Below are positions 6,463 through 12,900 of a stretch of 12,900 nucleotides of DNA, one piece after another. Under the pieces are notes generated by a model, which was not told where the DNA came from, did not search any database, and was given only the letters and a program-made list of their open reading frames with translations. The translations under genes and the position numbers were made by a program. The first letter of the stretch is position 1. Each line of letters starts with the position of its first letter. This DNA comes from Acidobacteriota bacterium (GTDB taxonomy: Bacteria; Acidobacteriota; Terriglobia; Acidiferrales; UBA7541): assembly GCA_003131705.1 (NCBI GenBank), contig PKUY01000013.1, positions 1,533 through 14,432 on the forward strand, in the 5' to 3' direction.

Positions 6463-7278
6463 TCACTTCCATTTGAGTTGTTTCACGTCAACGGTGGGCG
6501 CAGGGAATTTCATGTGCATATCTTCAAGCGTCTCGGTGATGATGTGAGAAACTGCGAGATTGCGGAACCATTTCTTGTTCGCGGGAATAATGTACCAGGG
6601 GGCTTGCTCTGTGCTGCATTTTGCGAGGGCGTCTTCGTAAGCGGCCATGTATTCATCCCAAAATTTCCTCTCGTCGAAATCCGACTGGGAGATCTTCCAT
6701 CTTCGCTGCGGTTCATCGATGCGCTCTTCGAAGCGCTTTCTCTGCTCGTCCTGGCTGATGTGCAGGAAAAATTTCAGTATCTTCACGTTGTTTTCGCTCA
6801 ACGTCTTTTCAAACTCGTTGATCTGTTTGTAACGCCGCGACCAGACGTCCTTGGGAACGAGGTTGTGGACGCGTACGACGAGAACATCTTCGTAATGCGA
6901 GCGGTTGAAAATTCCGATATCGCCGTGCTCGGGAACGGCCTTGTGTATGCGCCAGAGAAAATCGTGCGCGGCTTCCTCGGGCGTTGGCGTTTTGAATGGC
7001 GTGACGGTGCATCCCTGCGGGTTCACGCCAGCCATTACGTGCCGAATCGTGCCGTCTTTTCCGGCAGCATCGATTCCCTGAAGAACGATCAGCAGGGCGT
7101 GCTTGTGCTCGGCGTAGAGCAGGTACTGCAGCTTGTCGAGCTTCGCGAGCGACTTCTCCAGGTCCACCTTGGTCTTATGGCCCTTCTCCCAGCCAAGGGT
7201 ATCCTCGGGGTCCCATTTCGCGAGCCTCACTTTTTCCCCTGGTTTGACTACCAGTTCCTTGCTGAAGTTCGTCGCCAT
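6463..7278 (-). CDS. ppk2: Polyphosphate kinase 2, class III-like
   Basis: A 271-residue cytoplasmic enzyme of the PPK2 family, which uses inorganic polyphosphate to phosphorylate nucleotides. The Walker A motif is GIDAAGKDG (68-76) with TIRHVMAGVNPQG after it. The Walker B/substrate region is GIFNRSHYEDVLVVRVHNLV (122-141), and the lid region is ERIDEPQRRWKIS. The C-terminal APWYIIPANKKWFRNL and LVSHI-like helix are also present. From memory the whole sequence lines up closely with the Meiothermus ruber class III enzyme, which converts both AMP and ADP. The class is therefore likely but inferred; members in which the assignment fails act on ADP or AMP only. The start ATG has a run of eight G 6 bases upstream that would act as ribosome binding site. 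It is divergent from the TMK-like/Ppx operon, so the two may share a control region. Confidence 0.95.
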   Translation of the reverse strand: MATNFSKELVVKPGEKVRLAKWDPEDTLGWEKGHKTKVDLEKSLAKLDKLQYLLYAEHKHALLIVLQGIDAAGKDGTIRHVMAGVNPQGCTVTPFKTPTPEEAAHDFLWRIHKAVPEHGDIGIFNRSHYEDVLVVRVHNLVPKDVWSRRYKQINEFEKTLSENNVKILKFFLHISQDEQRKRFEERIDEPQRRWKISQSDFDERKFWDEYMAAYEDALAKCSTEQAPWYIIPANKKWFRNLAVSHIITETLEDMHMKFPAPTVDVKQLKWK

Positions 7279-7570
7279 CCGTTTCCCCCCCCGCTACGCT
7301 CGAGCCAAATTTTCTGCGTTGTTTGGCGCCGCCGGTGTCTTCACGTGCGCCGATCTGAAAAATCCGGCATTGCTCCGGAAGCCAGCCAGACCCTTTTCGT
7401 GAATCGCGTCCTTCCGACGCCCTCGCCCGGCATCTTCAGGATGATGGCAAAAAACGCTAAACCGCGCGAGAGACTTCTTGGCGAGGCGTGTCACGCGGGC
7501 GTAATGCTTTTTTCATGGTGGATTCAAAGTTCCGAAGTATCATAATTCCCTTGGTATAGGTGTGTCCCTC
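7279..7570. other. Divergent control region between PPK2 and the TMK-like/Ppx operon
   Basis: About 290 bases without a convincing gene; a 66-residue minus-strand ORF (7294-7494) is unlike any family and is not called. On the plus side CATAAT (7541-7546) could be a -10 box, giving a leader of about 18 bases before the ATG at 7571, but no good -35 was found. On the minus side is a small hairpin with a T-run (7358-7379) and the run of eight G before the PPK2 start. Both transcription units must begin here. Confidence 0.45.
7358..7379 (-). terminator. Weak terminator-like hairpin in the PPK2 leader
   Basis: Read on the minus strand, TCCGG (7379-7375), a 7-base loop, CCGGA (7367-7363) and then TTTTT (7362-7358). 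The stem is only 5 bases, so termination would be weak. It lies 80 bases before the PPK2 ATG, where it could act as an attenuator or be chance. Confidence 0.22.
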
Positions 7571-8338
7571 ATGGCGACCGCAACTCCAGAGATTGCAACG
7601 ACGGAAATATCGGCGTCCGAAAGCACGACTGCGCAGGCTGCGCCGGAGAGGGCTCTTGTGGCGAAGCGACCCTACCCGGGTGCGCTGGTCGTGGTCGAGG
7701 GCATTGACGGCTCGGGGAAAAGCACTCAACTCTACCTGCTGAAGCGCTGGCTTGAAATCGGCGGCTATCGCATCCACTTCACCGAATGGAACTCATCGCC
7801 GCTGGTGAAATCCGCTACGCGGCGCGGCAAGCAGCGACGGCTGCTGACGCCGACGACCTTTTCCCTACTCCACGCCGCGGATTTTGCCGATCGCTGGGAG
7901 CGGCAGATCATGCCGCTGCTGCAAGGCGGCTACCTGGTACTCGCGGACCGCTACATCTATACAGCGTTTGCGCGCGATGCAGCGCGGGGCTGCTCGCCGC
8001 ACTGGCTTCGCAATCTCTATAGCTTCGCGCCAATTCCCGACATCACATTTTATTTTCGCGCGCCGCTCGACGTGGCCGTAACTCGAATCATCGCCGGCCG
8101 CCCCAAGCTGAAATACTACGAGGCGGGCATGGATCTGGGAATTTCGCTCGACCGTACGGAGAGTTTCCGCATCTTCCAAGAAAAGATTCTGAACAATTAT
8201 GACCAGATGGTCGAGACGGATCGGTTCGTGTTGATGGATGGCACGATGCGCGTGAACAAGCTTCAGAAGTTGATGCGGCAGCTTCTCGGCGAGCGAATCG
8301 ACCTAGCGCATTTTGCGCCCAAGAGGAAAAGAAAGTGA
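7571..8338 (+). CDS. Thymidylate kinase-like P-loop kinase, first of a tandem pair
   Basis: A 255-residue P-loop kinase of the thymidylate kinase superfamily. It has a complete Walker A, EGIDGSGKSTQ (Gly44, Lys50, Ser51), and the DRY motif LADRYIYTAFA (Asp126-Arg127-Tyr128) after LLHAADFADRWERQI. The REPGGT-type motif that contacts dTMP in real Tmk is replaced by FTEWNSSP (70-77). The lid region reads PKLKYYEAGMDLGIS (178-192) in place of the usual Arg-rich lid. A 40-residue Thr/Ala/Ser/Glu-rich, probably disordered N-terminus and a basic APKRKRK tail flank the domain. The nucleotide or other acceptor is unknown; a phosphotransfer role is inferred from the fold. ATG 7571 is chosen because AGGTG lies 8 bases before it; GTG at 7562 has no such site. 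Its stop overlaps the next gene by 4 bases (GTGA). Confidence 0.82.
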   Translation: MATATPEIATTEISASESTTAQAAPERALVAKRPYPGALVVVEGIDGSGKSTQLYLLKRWLEIGGYRIHFTEWNSSPLVKSATRRGKQRRLLTPTTFSLLHAADFADRWERQIMPLLQGGYLVLADRYIYTAFARDAARGCSPHWLRNLYSFAPIPDITFYFRAPLDVAVTRIIAGRPKLKYYEAGMDLGISLDRTESFRIFQEKILNNYDQMVETDRFVLMDGTMRVNKLQKLMRQLLGERIDLAHFAPKRKRK

Positions 8339-9162
8339 AACGCTCCCGCGCAAATTCCGCGCCGGTTGCGCCCGGCAACGGGCGACCGGCGAAGCGCGCG
8401 AAAAAACGCCTGAAGGCGCAGGCCGACCGTGATTCGCGTTTCTACGGGAATCCGCTGCCGGGCGTGAAGCCCGAAGAGCTGAGTGGCAACCTGATCGTGG
8501 TGGAAGGAACGGACGGCTCGGGGCGCTCGACGCAGATTTCGCTGCTGACGGAATGGCTGGAGGGCGAGGGCTTCGCCGTAGAAACGATGGGATTGCGCCG
8601 GTCGTTCCTTGTGGGCGAAGACATTGATGGCCTGCTCGCCGAAAACGCGGTGACGCGCATGACGCTCGCGCTGATGTACAGCACCGACTTTTTCGATCAG
8701 CTCGAGCGGCGCATTCTTCCCGCGCTGCGCTCGGGATTGATTGTGCTCGCCGACCGCTATATCTTCACGCTGATCGCCCGCGCCGCGGTCCGCGGAATCG
8801 GCCGCGACTACCTTCACGGAATTTACGAAATTGCGCTGCGGCCCGATCTGACTTTCTGGCTGAACGTGAGGCCGGAAGTGGCGTTCGACCGCGAATTCAA
8901 GAAATCGCAGACGATCAGCTATTGGGAGTCAGGCCGCGATATGTCGCTCTCGAACGATCTTTTTCAGTCCTTCATCCGCTACCAGTCAATGATCAAGCGG
9001 GAATTCGAATATCTCTCGAAGCGCCACGGCTTCATCGAACTGGACGGCGAAGGAAGCGTCTCCGATGTGAATCGCCTGCTGCGCACGCGAATCGCGTCGC
9101 AACTCGGCATTCGGGGAACGTACTACAAGCCTTCGCACGCGTTAGCGCATCTCTGGCACTAA
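8335..9162 (+). CDS. Second TMK-like protein, P-loop Lys replaced by Arg
   Basis: A 275-residue paralogue of the preceding protein. It starts with GTG overlapping that gene's TGA by 4 bases, with GAGG 8 bases upstream. The P-loop reads EGTDGSGRST (57-66): position 64, which holds the phosphate-binding Lys in nearly all P-loop kinases, is Arg (codon CGC at 8524-8526). The DRY motif is kept, VLADRYIFTLIARAAVRG (Asp140-Arg141-Tyr142). The REPGGT dTMP motif is missing. The lid area has ISYWESGRDMSLS (194-206), matching the motif of the first copy. The first 50 residues are strongly basic (KRSR, RPAKRAKKRLKAQ) and probably disordered; such a tail could bind an acidic polymer such as polyphosphate or RNA, which is inference. 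It may be a weakened kinase, a regulatory partner of the first copy, or an enzyme with altered chemistry. Confidence 0.82.
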   Translation: MKRSRANSAPVAPGNGRPAKRAKKRLKAQADRDSRFYGNPLPGVKPEELSGNLIVVEGTDGSGRSTQISLLTEWLEGEGFAVETMGLRRSFLVGEDIDGLLAENAVTRMTLALMYSTDFFDQLERRILPALRSGLIVLADRYIFTLIARAAVRGIGRDYLHGIYEIALRPDLTFWLNVRPEVAFDREFKKSQTISYWESGRDMSLSNDLFQSFIRYQSMIKREFEYLSKRHGFIELDGEGSVSDVNRLLRTRIASQLGIRGTYYKPSHALAHLWH

Positions 9163-9164
9163 CA

Positions 9165-10724
9165 GTGGCCGCACCCGTACAATTAGCCGCGATTGACGCC
9201 GGATCGAACGCCATCCGCCTGGCGATTGGGCGCGCCACCTCGCCGCAGCACGTTGCCATCCTTGAAAGCGAACGCGCCGCGGTGCGTCTGGGGCACAACG
9301 CGTTTACCCGGCGAATGCTCGATGCGGATACGATTTCGCGGGCGGTCCGCGCGTTCCGCCATTTCCGCGATCGCATGGACCATCATCACGTGGGCGCCTA
9401 TCGCGCGGTGGCGACATCCGCGGCGCGCGAGGCCCGCAACTACGGGCGGCTGCGAGAACGCATCCGGCGCAAAACCGGGATCGAACTCGAAGTAATTAGC
9501 AGCGAGGAAGAAGCACGGCTGGTTTGCGCGGCCGTCCGTTGGGCGCTGGGCAGCACAATCCGGCCGCGTTTGATTTTCGATCTGGGCGGCGGCAGCCTGG
9601 AAATGAATTTTTTCGAGCGCGGCGTGCTGCAACATCGCATCGCTCTGCCGCTCGGTACGATCCGGCTGATGGAAACGTTTTCGATCGAAGGCGCGATCGA
9701 CGAAGACACCGCGCGCAGGCTGCGGCATCACGTGTTCGCTCTTCTGCGCAGCGCGCTGCCCTCGCCTCCGAAACTTTCTCGCGCGATCACCGTGGTTTGC
9801 GGAGGGAACGCAGAAGCGCTCGTGCGTCTGGCATCGGGTCCATTCGTAGGACGGACACCGACGATCAATGTGCGACTCTTGCAGGATCAGACTTGGCGAT
9901 TGATTGGCTTGGATGTTCCCGGAAGGGTCAGGGCATTTCACGTGCGCCAGGACCGCGCGGAAGTGATGGGCATCGCGGCGATTATCATCACCACGGTCGC
10001 GAAGTGGCTCGGGTTGCGCTCGATGCTCGTGCCGGGCGTGGGCGTGCGAGAAGGGTTGCTGCTCGATCTGATTGCGGAGCAATATTCGGGCGCCGCTGCT
10101 TCGGAAGAGGAAAAGGGGCGGGCCGCTGAGCTGCTCGCCGGTGCACGCTGGTTTGCGCGGCGCCTTGACTACAACGCGCACCATGCGGAACAGGTGTCCA
10201 AGCTCGCGCTTTCGCTCTTCGATCAACTGCGGCCGATTCACGAAATGGGACCGGAGCAGCGGATCGTTCTGGAATTGGGAGCGGTGCTCCATGACGTGGG
10301 ACATTTCGTCAGCAACAAATCACACCACCGCCACGGCGAATATCTGATCCGCAACGGCGAGGTGCCGGGATTGCGCGGCTGGCGGCGCGACGTGGTTGCG
10401 GCGCTGGTGAAATACCACAATTGTAAAGCCGAGCCGCAGCTCGAGCATGCATCGTATGCTTCGCTCGACGGGCCCCGCCGGCGGGAGGTGCGTTTGCTCA
10501 CGTCTCTGCTGCGCATCGCAGAAAAGCTCGAATCCGAACACGCGCAACGAATCTCTGGCGTGGATGTTCAGATCGCAGGGCGCAGGGCCATTTTCCTGAT
10601 TCGCGCGATTGATGGCACGCGACTCGATCTCGCAGGCCTCGAGCGAAAGTCCGAGCTATTCGAGCGCGAATTTCACCTGAAGCCCGAGTTCCGGCGGGCG
10701 CAGCGCAAGCAGAAGGTAGCGTGA
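9165..10724 (+). CDS. ppx: Ppx/GppA phosphatase with C-terminal HD domain
   Basis: A 519-residue protein of the exopolyphosphatase/guanosine pentaphosphate phosphatase family. The N-terminal ASKHA-fold part shows AIDAGSNAIRLAIGRA (9-24), YRAVATSAAREARN, VISSEEEARLV (110-120, conserved Glu and Arg), FDLGGGSLEMNFF (138-150) and VVCGGNAEALVRLA. The C-terminal part carries an HD domain with YNAHHAEQVSKLA, LHDVGH (His376-Asp377) and a following HHRHGEYLI and LVKYHN. The length is close to that of E. coli Ppx (513). Family members remove terminal phosphates from polyphosphate or hydrolyse pppGpp; which applies here cannot be told. The frame is open back to 8922, but that part lies within the preceding gene, so GTG at 9165 is taken, 2 bases after the upstream stop. 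It sits in the operon with the TMK-like pair and, across the divergent region, PPK2. Confidence 0.92.
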   Translation: MAAPVQLAAIDAGSNAIRLAIGRATSPQHVAILESERAAVRLGHNAFTRRMLDADTISRAVRAFRHFRDRMDHHHVGAYRAVATSAAREARNYGRLRERIRRKTGIELEVISSEEEARLVCAAVRWALGSTIRPRLIFDLGGGSLEMNFFERGVLQHRIALPLGTIRLMETFSIEGAIDEDTARRLRHHVFALLRSALPSPPKLSRAITVVCGGNAEALVRLASGPFVGRTPTINVRLLQDQTWRLIGLDVPGRVRAFHVRQDRAEVMGIAAIIITTVAKWLGLRSMLVPGVGVREGLLLDLIAEQYSGAAASEEEKGRAAELLAGARWFARRLDYNAHHAEQVSKLALSLFDQLRPIHEMGPEQRIVLELGAVLHDVGHFVSNKSHHRHGEYLIRNGEVPGLRGWRRDVVAALVKYHNCKAEPQLEHASYASLDGPRRREVRLLTSLLRIAEKLESEHAQRISGVDVQIAGRRAIFLIRAIDGTRLDLAGLERKSELFEREFHLKPEFRRAQRKQKVA

Positions 10725-11221
10725 ATATGATCTTGTACCTCGTTCGTCATGGCATCGCCGTTGATCCCACCGACCCAAAATCTCCGCCTGAAGCGGAGAG
10801 GCCGCTGACGGCGTCGGGCGTGCAGAAAACGCGTTCGGCTGCGCTTGGCTTGCGCGCCATGGGCGCAAAACCGGACGTCTTGATCAGCAGCCCCTATGTC
10901 CGCGCGGCGCAGACCGCGGAAATTTTTGCCGAAGCGCTCGGATTTGCGCCGGAAAAAATTCGCGTGAGTGAAGCGCTGAAACCCGCGGGGAATCCCGCCG
11001 AGATACTAAAGGAAATCTCCCATTTGAAAGCGAAGGAAGTCGCGTGTTTCGGCCACGCACCCAATCTCGACTTGATCATCTCGCACCTGGCGGGCGCGCG
11101 CGGCCCCTTTACCGAGTTGAAGAAGGCGGGCGTAGCGTGTTTCGAACAGAGCAATGCGCATGGCCACTGGCAAATGCGCTGGATTTTGACGCCGAAAGTC
11201 CTTCGACAATTAGGGGAATAA
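10721..11221 (+). CDS. sixA: SixA-type phosphohistidine phosphatase
   Basis: A 166-residue histidine phosphatase of the phosphoglycerate mutase superfamily, SixA branch. The catalytic LVRHG (Arg9, His10) stands near the N-terminus; SSPYVRAAQTAEIF (57-70, Arg61) and FGHAPNLDLII (110-120, His112) complete the phosphate pocket, with SEALKPAG (83-90) holding the acidic residue. SixA removes phosphate from phosphohistidine in signalling or phosphotransfer proteins. The actual partner here is unknown, since no histidine phosphotransfer protein is seen in the window. It overlaps the ppx stop by 4 bases (GTGA at 10721), and GAAGG lies 4 bases upstream; an ATG at 10727 is an alternative start two codons later. 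It is the last gene of the plus-strand operon and faces the CHAD gene 22 bases away. Confidence 0.92.
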   Translation: MNMILYLVRHGIAVDPTDPKSPPEAERPLTASGVQKTRSAALGLRAMGAKPDVLISSPYVRAAQTAEIFAEALGFAPEKIRVSEALKPAGNPAEILKEISHLKAKEVACFGHAPNLDLIISHLAGARGPFTELKKAGVACFEQSNAHGHWQMRWILTPKVLRQLGE

Positions 11222-11243
11222 ATCGCTCGCTGATTGAAATCGC

Positions 11244-12179
11244 CTAGGCGGTTCGCCGCTGGGGAAAAGATGCGGCGACGAGCGCGTGCCCCCACTGAAA
11301 TCCTGCGCGCCAGACCAGCCAGGGAGATTCCTTACCGGCTGTCCTCATCAGAAATTCCCGCAAGTGCGCCCTCCGCTCGCGATCGATTTTTTCCATCCAC
11401 TGAGCGACGAGCCCGGGATCTACTTTCGAAACCTGCTTGCGGATGTCGCTCCGCAAGACATCGAGATCGTGCAGTTCGCCCAACAGATCCTGCAGACGCT
11501 TCAAATCCGCGGCCCAAACTTCGTACCGCTGCGGCAGGAAATTCTCGACAATGTAGCGAAAATCCTTGATTCCAATTCGCAGGCGGTGCCAGCCGACGCT
11601 GCTCCGCCGCTCCCGGGCTTGGCGATAGAGCGCGACAGCTTCGTTCAGTCTGGTGAGAGCGAGACGCTGAAAAACGACGCTTTCGAGCGGAAAGAAGCGC
11701 GCCTTGGAAGCGAGCTTGCGCGTTAATTTTTTCCACTCCTTGCGGTCAAAACACTCCAATGCTTGCTCCGCGGCGGCTTGGTGCTTTCTTTCCTGCCGAG
11801 ACAGCAGCCGAAGCATGTGATTCCGCAAAGGATCGCTCGCAGAAGCCAGTTTCTTCACCCGGGCGCGCTCGACCTGACTATCGCGCAGATCGCCCAACGC
11901 CTGAAATAGGTCACGGCTCGTCTTTTTGAGCTTGCGCCAGCCGGACCACGGATTTACTTCGCTCAACGCCTCCGCCATGGTTCGGGAGCGCCTGAGGGCC
12001 ACGCGCAAGTCATGAACGTCGGCGGCGTCCCAATCGGGCTGCAGTTTTTCAGCTCTTTCGAGAACGCGATCCATCCAGACTTCGAAACCGATGGGTTTTT
12101 CAGGCGTGCCAATGGGCAATGAAACTGCGACCGGCATGAATGTCCAATCTAAATAGGGGACCGGAAACGGAAGAGACAT
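11244..12179 (-). CDS. CHAD domain-containing protein
   Basis: A 311-residue, almost all-helical protein of the CHAD family. CHAD domains bind polyphosphate through conserved His, Arg and Lys residues and are reported to go to polyphosphate granules. The two basic signature helices are VHDLRVALRRSRTMAEAL (55-72, His56, Arg59, Arg63, Arg64) and WHRLRIGIKDFRYIVENF (197-214, His198, Arg199, Arg201, Lys205, Arg208), with GDLRDSQVERARVKKL and LQDLLGELHDLDVLRSDI between and after them. There is no signal peptide or fused catalytic domain (no CYTH domain ahead of it). The ATG at 12179 is chosen because AGGG stands 4 bases before it; the ATG at 12137 lacks one. It converges on sixA, a tail-to-tail arrangement that keeps it next to the Ppx operon. 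The role in polyphosphate handling is inferred from family and neighbours. Confidence 0.93.
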   Translation of the reverse strand: MSLPFPVPYLDWTFMPVAVSLPIGTPEKPIGFEVWMDRVLERAEKLQPDWDAADVHDLRVALRRSRTMAEALSEVNPWSGWRKLKKTSRDLFQALGDLRDSQVERARVKKLASASDPLRNHMLRLLSRQERKHQAAAEQALECFDRKEWKKLTRKLASKARFFPLESVVFQRLALTRLNEAVALYRQARERRSSVGWHRLRIGIKDFRYIVENFLPQRYEVWAADLKRLQDLLGELHDLDVLRSDIRKQVSKVDPGLVAQWMEKIDRERRAHLREFLMRTAGKESPWLVWRAGFQWGHALVAASFPQRRTA

Positions 12180-12255
12180 TCTACCCTGACGCGGGCGGTT
12201 TTTCCAAGGCTTGCCGCCGCCATGCTGGAGAGCGATTCGGACGCCAGGGAGTGCC

Positions 12256-12900
12256 TTAGGAAACGAACGAGCAGCCCACTCGGGTGCGGCCGGCGTCGAT
12301 TCGGACCGTGTAGGCCTTGCGCAGGACGACGCGCACAGGCGGCAAAATAGGAACGTTTAGAACGGCGTTGAACTGATCGGGAAGTTCGTCGACTCTGTCG
12401 AGCTGAAGGGCCACGCCGCCGTAGCTCAGGTCGATGACCTTGGCAGTTTTTTGTCCTAGATCCGAAAGTATGGCGTGCGCTTTGGTACCGGCCAGCGACA
12501 CGCGTTCCCATTTCCGCTGCTCGCGATACTGCGGCGGAGGGGAAACAAGGGTCGGCGCGGGTGGGGAAGGCGGTGCGTTCCTGGGAGGCGGTGGTGGCGC
12601 CGGCGCGGCAGCAGCCGCTGGCCGTTGTGGCGGCGGAGCCGTTTCGCGCGGTGGATGCAACTCGAGCGGAGTCACGGGCGACGGCGTGCGACTCGCATGT
12701 TTTAGCGCATAAAGTCTTTCATCGGCGATACCAAGCAAATCACTCTTTTGATCGCCATCTTGTGGAAACACAGCTATGCCGAAATCAAGCGTGATCGCAA
12801 CGTCTAGTTTTAGAGGCAGCAGTTCGGCCTCGTATTGCGAGCGGACGCGACGGCAAAGTGTGCTGGCTTGTTCAGGGTCGGTTTGAGGCAAAAGCACTCG
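12256..12900 (-). CDS. GGDEF-PilZ protein, C-terminal part (cut by window end)
   Basis: The frame enters the window end and runs to a stop at 12256, giving 214 visible residues. The first about 70 are the end of a GGDEF diguanylate cyclase domain: RVLLPQTD, then LDVAITLDFGIAVFPQDG and ADERLYALK. The GGDEF active-site motif itself is just outside the window, so activity cannot be judged. A Pro/Ala-rich linker of about 45 residues follows (runs such as PAAAAAPAPPPPP). The C-terminus is a PilZ domain, the c-di-GMP receptor: RKWER fits the RxxxR motif and DLSYGG the second motif. The protein therefore probably makes and/or senses c-di-GMP. It lies 76 bases before the CHAD gene on the same strand and may be transcribed with it; an inherent link between c-di-GMP and CHAD is not shown. 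Confidence 0.88.
   Translation of the reverse strand, partial: RVLLPQTDPEQASTLCRRVRSQYEAELLPLKLDVAITLDFGIAVFPQDGDQKSDLLGIADERLYALKHASRTPSPVTPLELHPPRETAPPPQRPAAAAAPAPPPPPRNAPPSPPAPTLVSPPPQYREQRKWERVSLAGTKAHAILSDLGQKTAKVIDLSYGGVALQLDRVDELPDQFNAVLNVPILPPVRVVLRKAYTVRIDAGRTRVGCSFVS

Noticed and set aside
7294..7494. Minus-strand ORF of 66 residues before PPK2
   Set aside because: GTG start without a clear binding site, no known domain, and it lies in a divergent control region.
6478..7545. Plus-strand ORF of 355 residues opposite PPK2
   Set aside because: It is the antisense of a clear PPK2 gene; its sequence shows no family motif.
8922..9164. In-frame 81-codon extension of the Ppx reading frame upstream of GTG 9165
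   Set aside because: It lies wholly within the second TMK-like gene in another frame, is Arg/His-rich and not family-like; the Ppx domain begins right after GTG 9165.
9183..10304. Minus-strand ORF of 373 residues opposite Ppx
   Set aside because: His/Arg/Gln-rich antisense product of a high-GC gene with no recognisable domain.
11241..11250. CGCCTAGGCG palindrome between sixA and CHAD as a terminator
   Set aside because: It has no loop and no T-run on either strand, and it includes the CHAD stop codon; likely chance.
12560..12660. Repetitive GGCGG/CCGCC-rich tract as a DNA repeat
   Set aside because: It encodes the Pro/Ala linker of the GGDEF-PilZ protein; the repetition follows from Pro codons.

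Overview
The window is GC-rich bacterial DNA, densely coded, with frequent GTG and TTG starts and several 4-base gene overlaps. The mix of genes (an N-terminal domain and two hypothetical genes that look like acidobacterial conserved families, a ruvX-mltG pair, and a PPK2 / TMK-like pair / Ppx / SixA / CHAD block) points to the phylum Acidobacteriota (Terriglobia-like). That assignment is an inference from recalled family patterns, not a database result.

Layout. Positions 1-5116 carry one minus-strand series, read right to left: a secreted M28 metallopeptidase, ruvX, mltG, two translationally coupled hypothetical genes and, after a 97-base gap with an inverted repeat, a hypothetical gene cut by the window start. 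About 400 bases follow without a gene (5147-5549), holding a good promoter for the peptidase and several inverted repeats. Next come a LuxR-type regulator on the plus strand (TTG start), a doubtful small membrane ORF on the minus strand, and a class III-like polyphosphate kinase 2 on the minus strand. Divergent from PPK2 is a tight plus-strand operon, 7571-11221: two tandem P-loop kinases related to thymidylate kinase, a Ppx/GppA phosphatase with a C-terminal HD domain, and a SixA-type phosphohistidine phosphatase. Converging on it from the minus strand are a CHAD-domain protein and the end of a GGDEF-PilZ protein cut by the window end.

How it may fit together. PPK2 (polyphosphate-driven nucleotide phosphorylation), Ppx/GppA (exopolyphosphatase or pppGpp hydrolysis) and CHAD (a polyphosphate-binding helical domain) make 6463-12179 look like a polyphosphate/nucleotide module. 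Its novel part is the pair of TMK-like kinases. Neither has the dTMP-binding REPGGT-type motif, both share an unusual Y-[YW]-E-[AS]-G-x-D motif where the TMK lid should be, and the second has Arg in place of the P-loop Lys. They are probably not housekeeping thymidylate kinases, and their substrate is open. No CRISPR array, rRNA, tRNA, insertion sequence or phage gene was seen.
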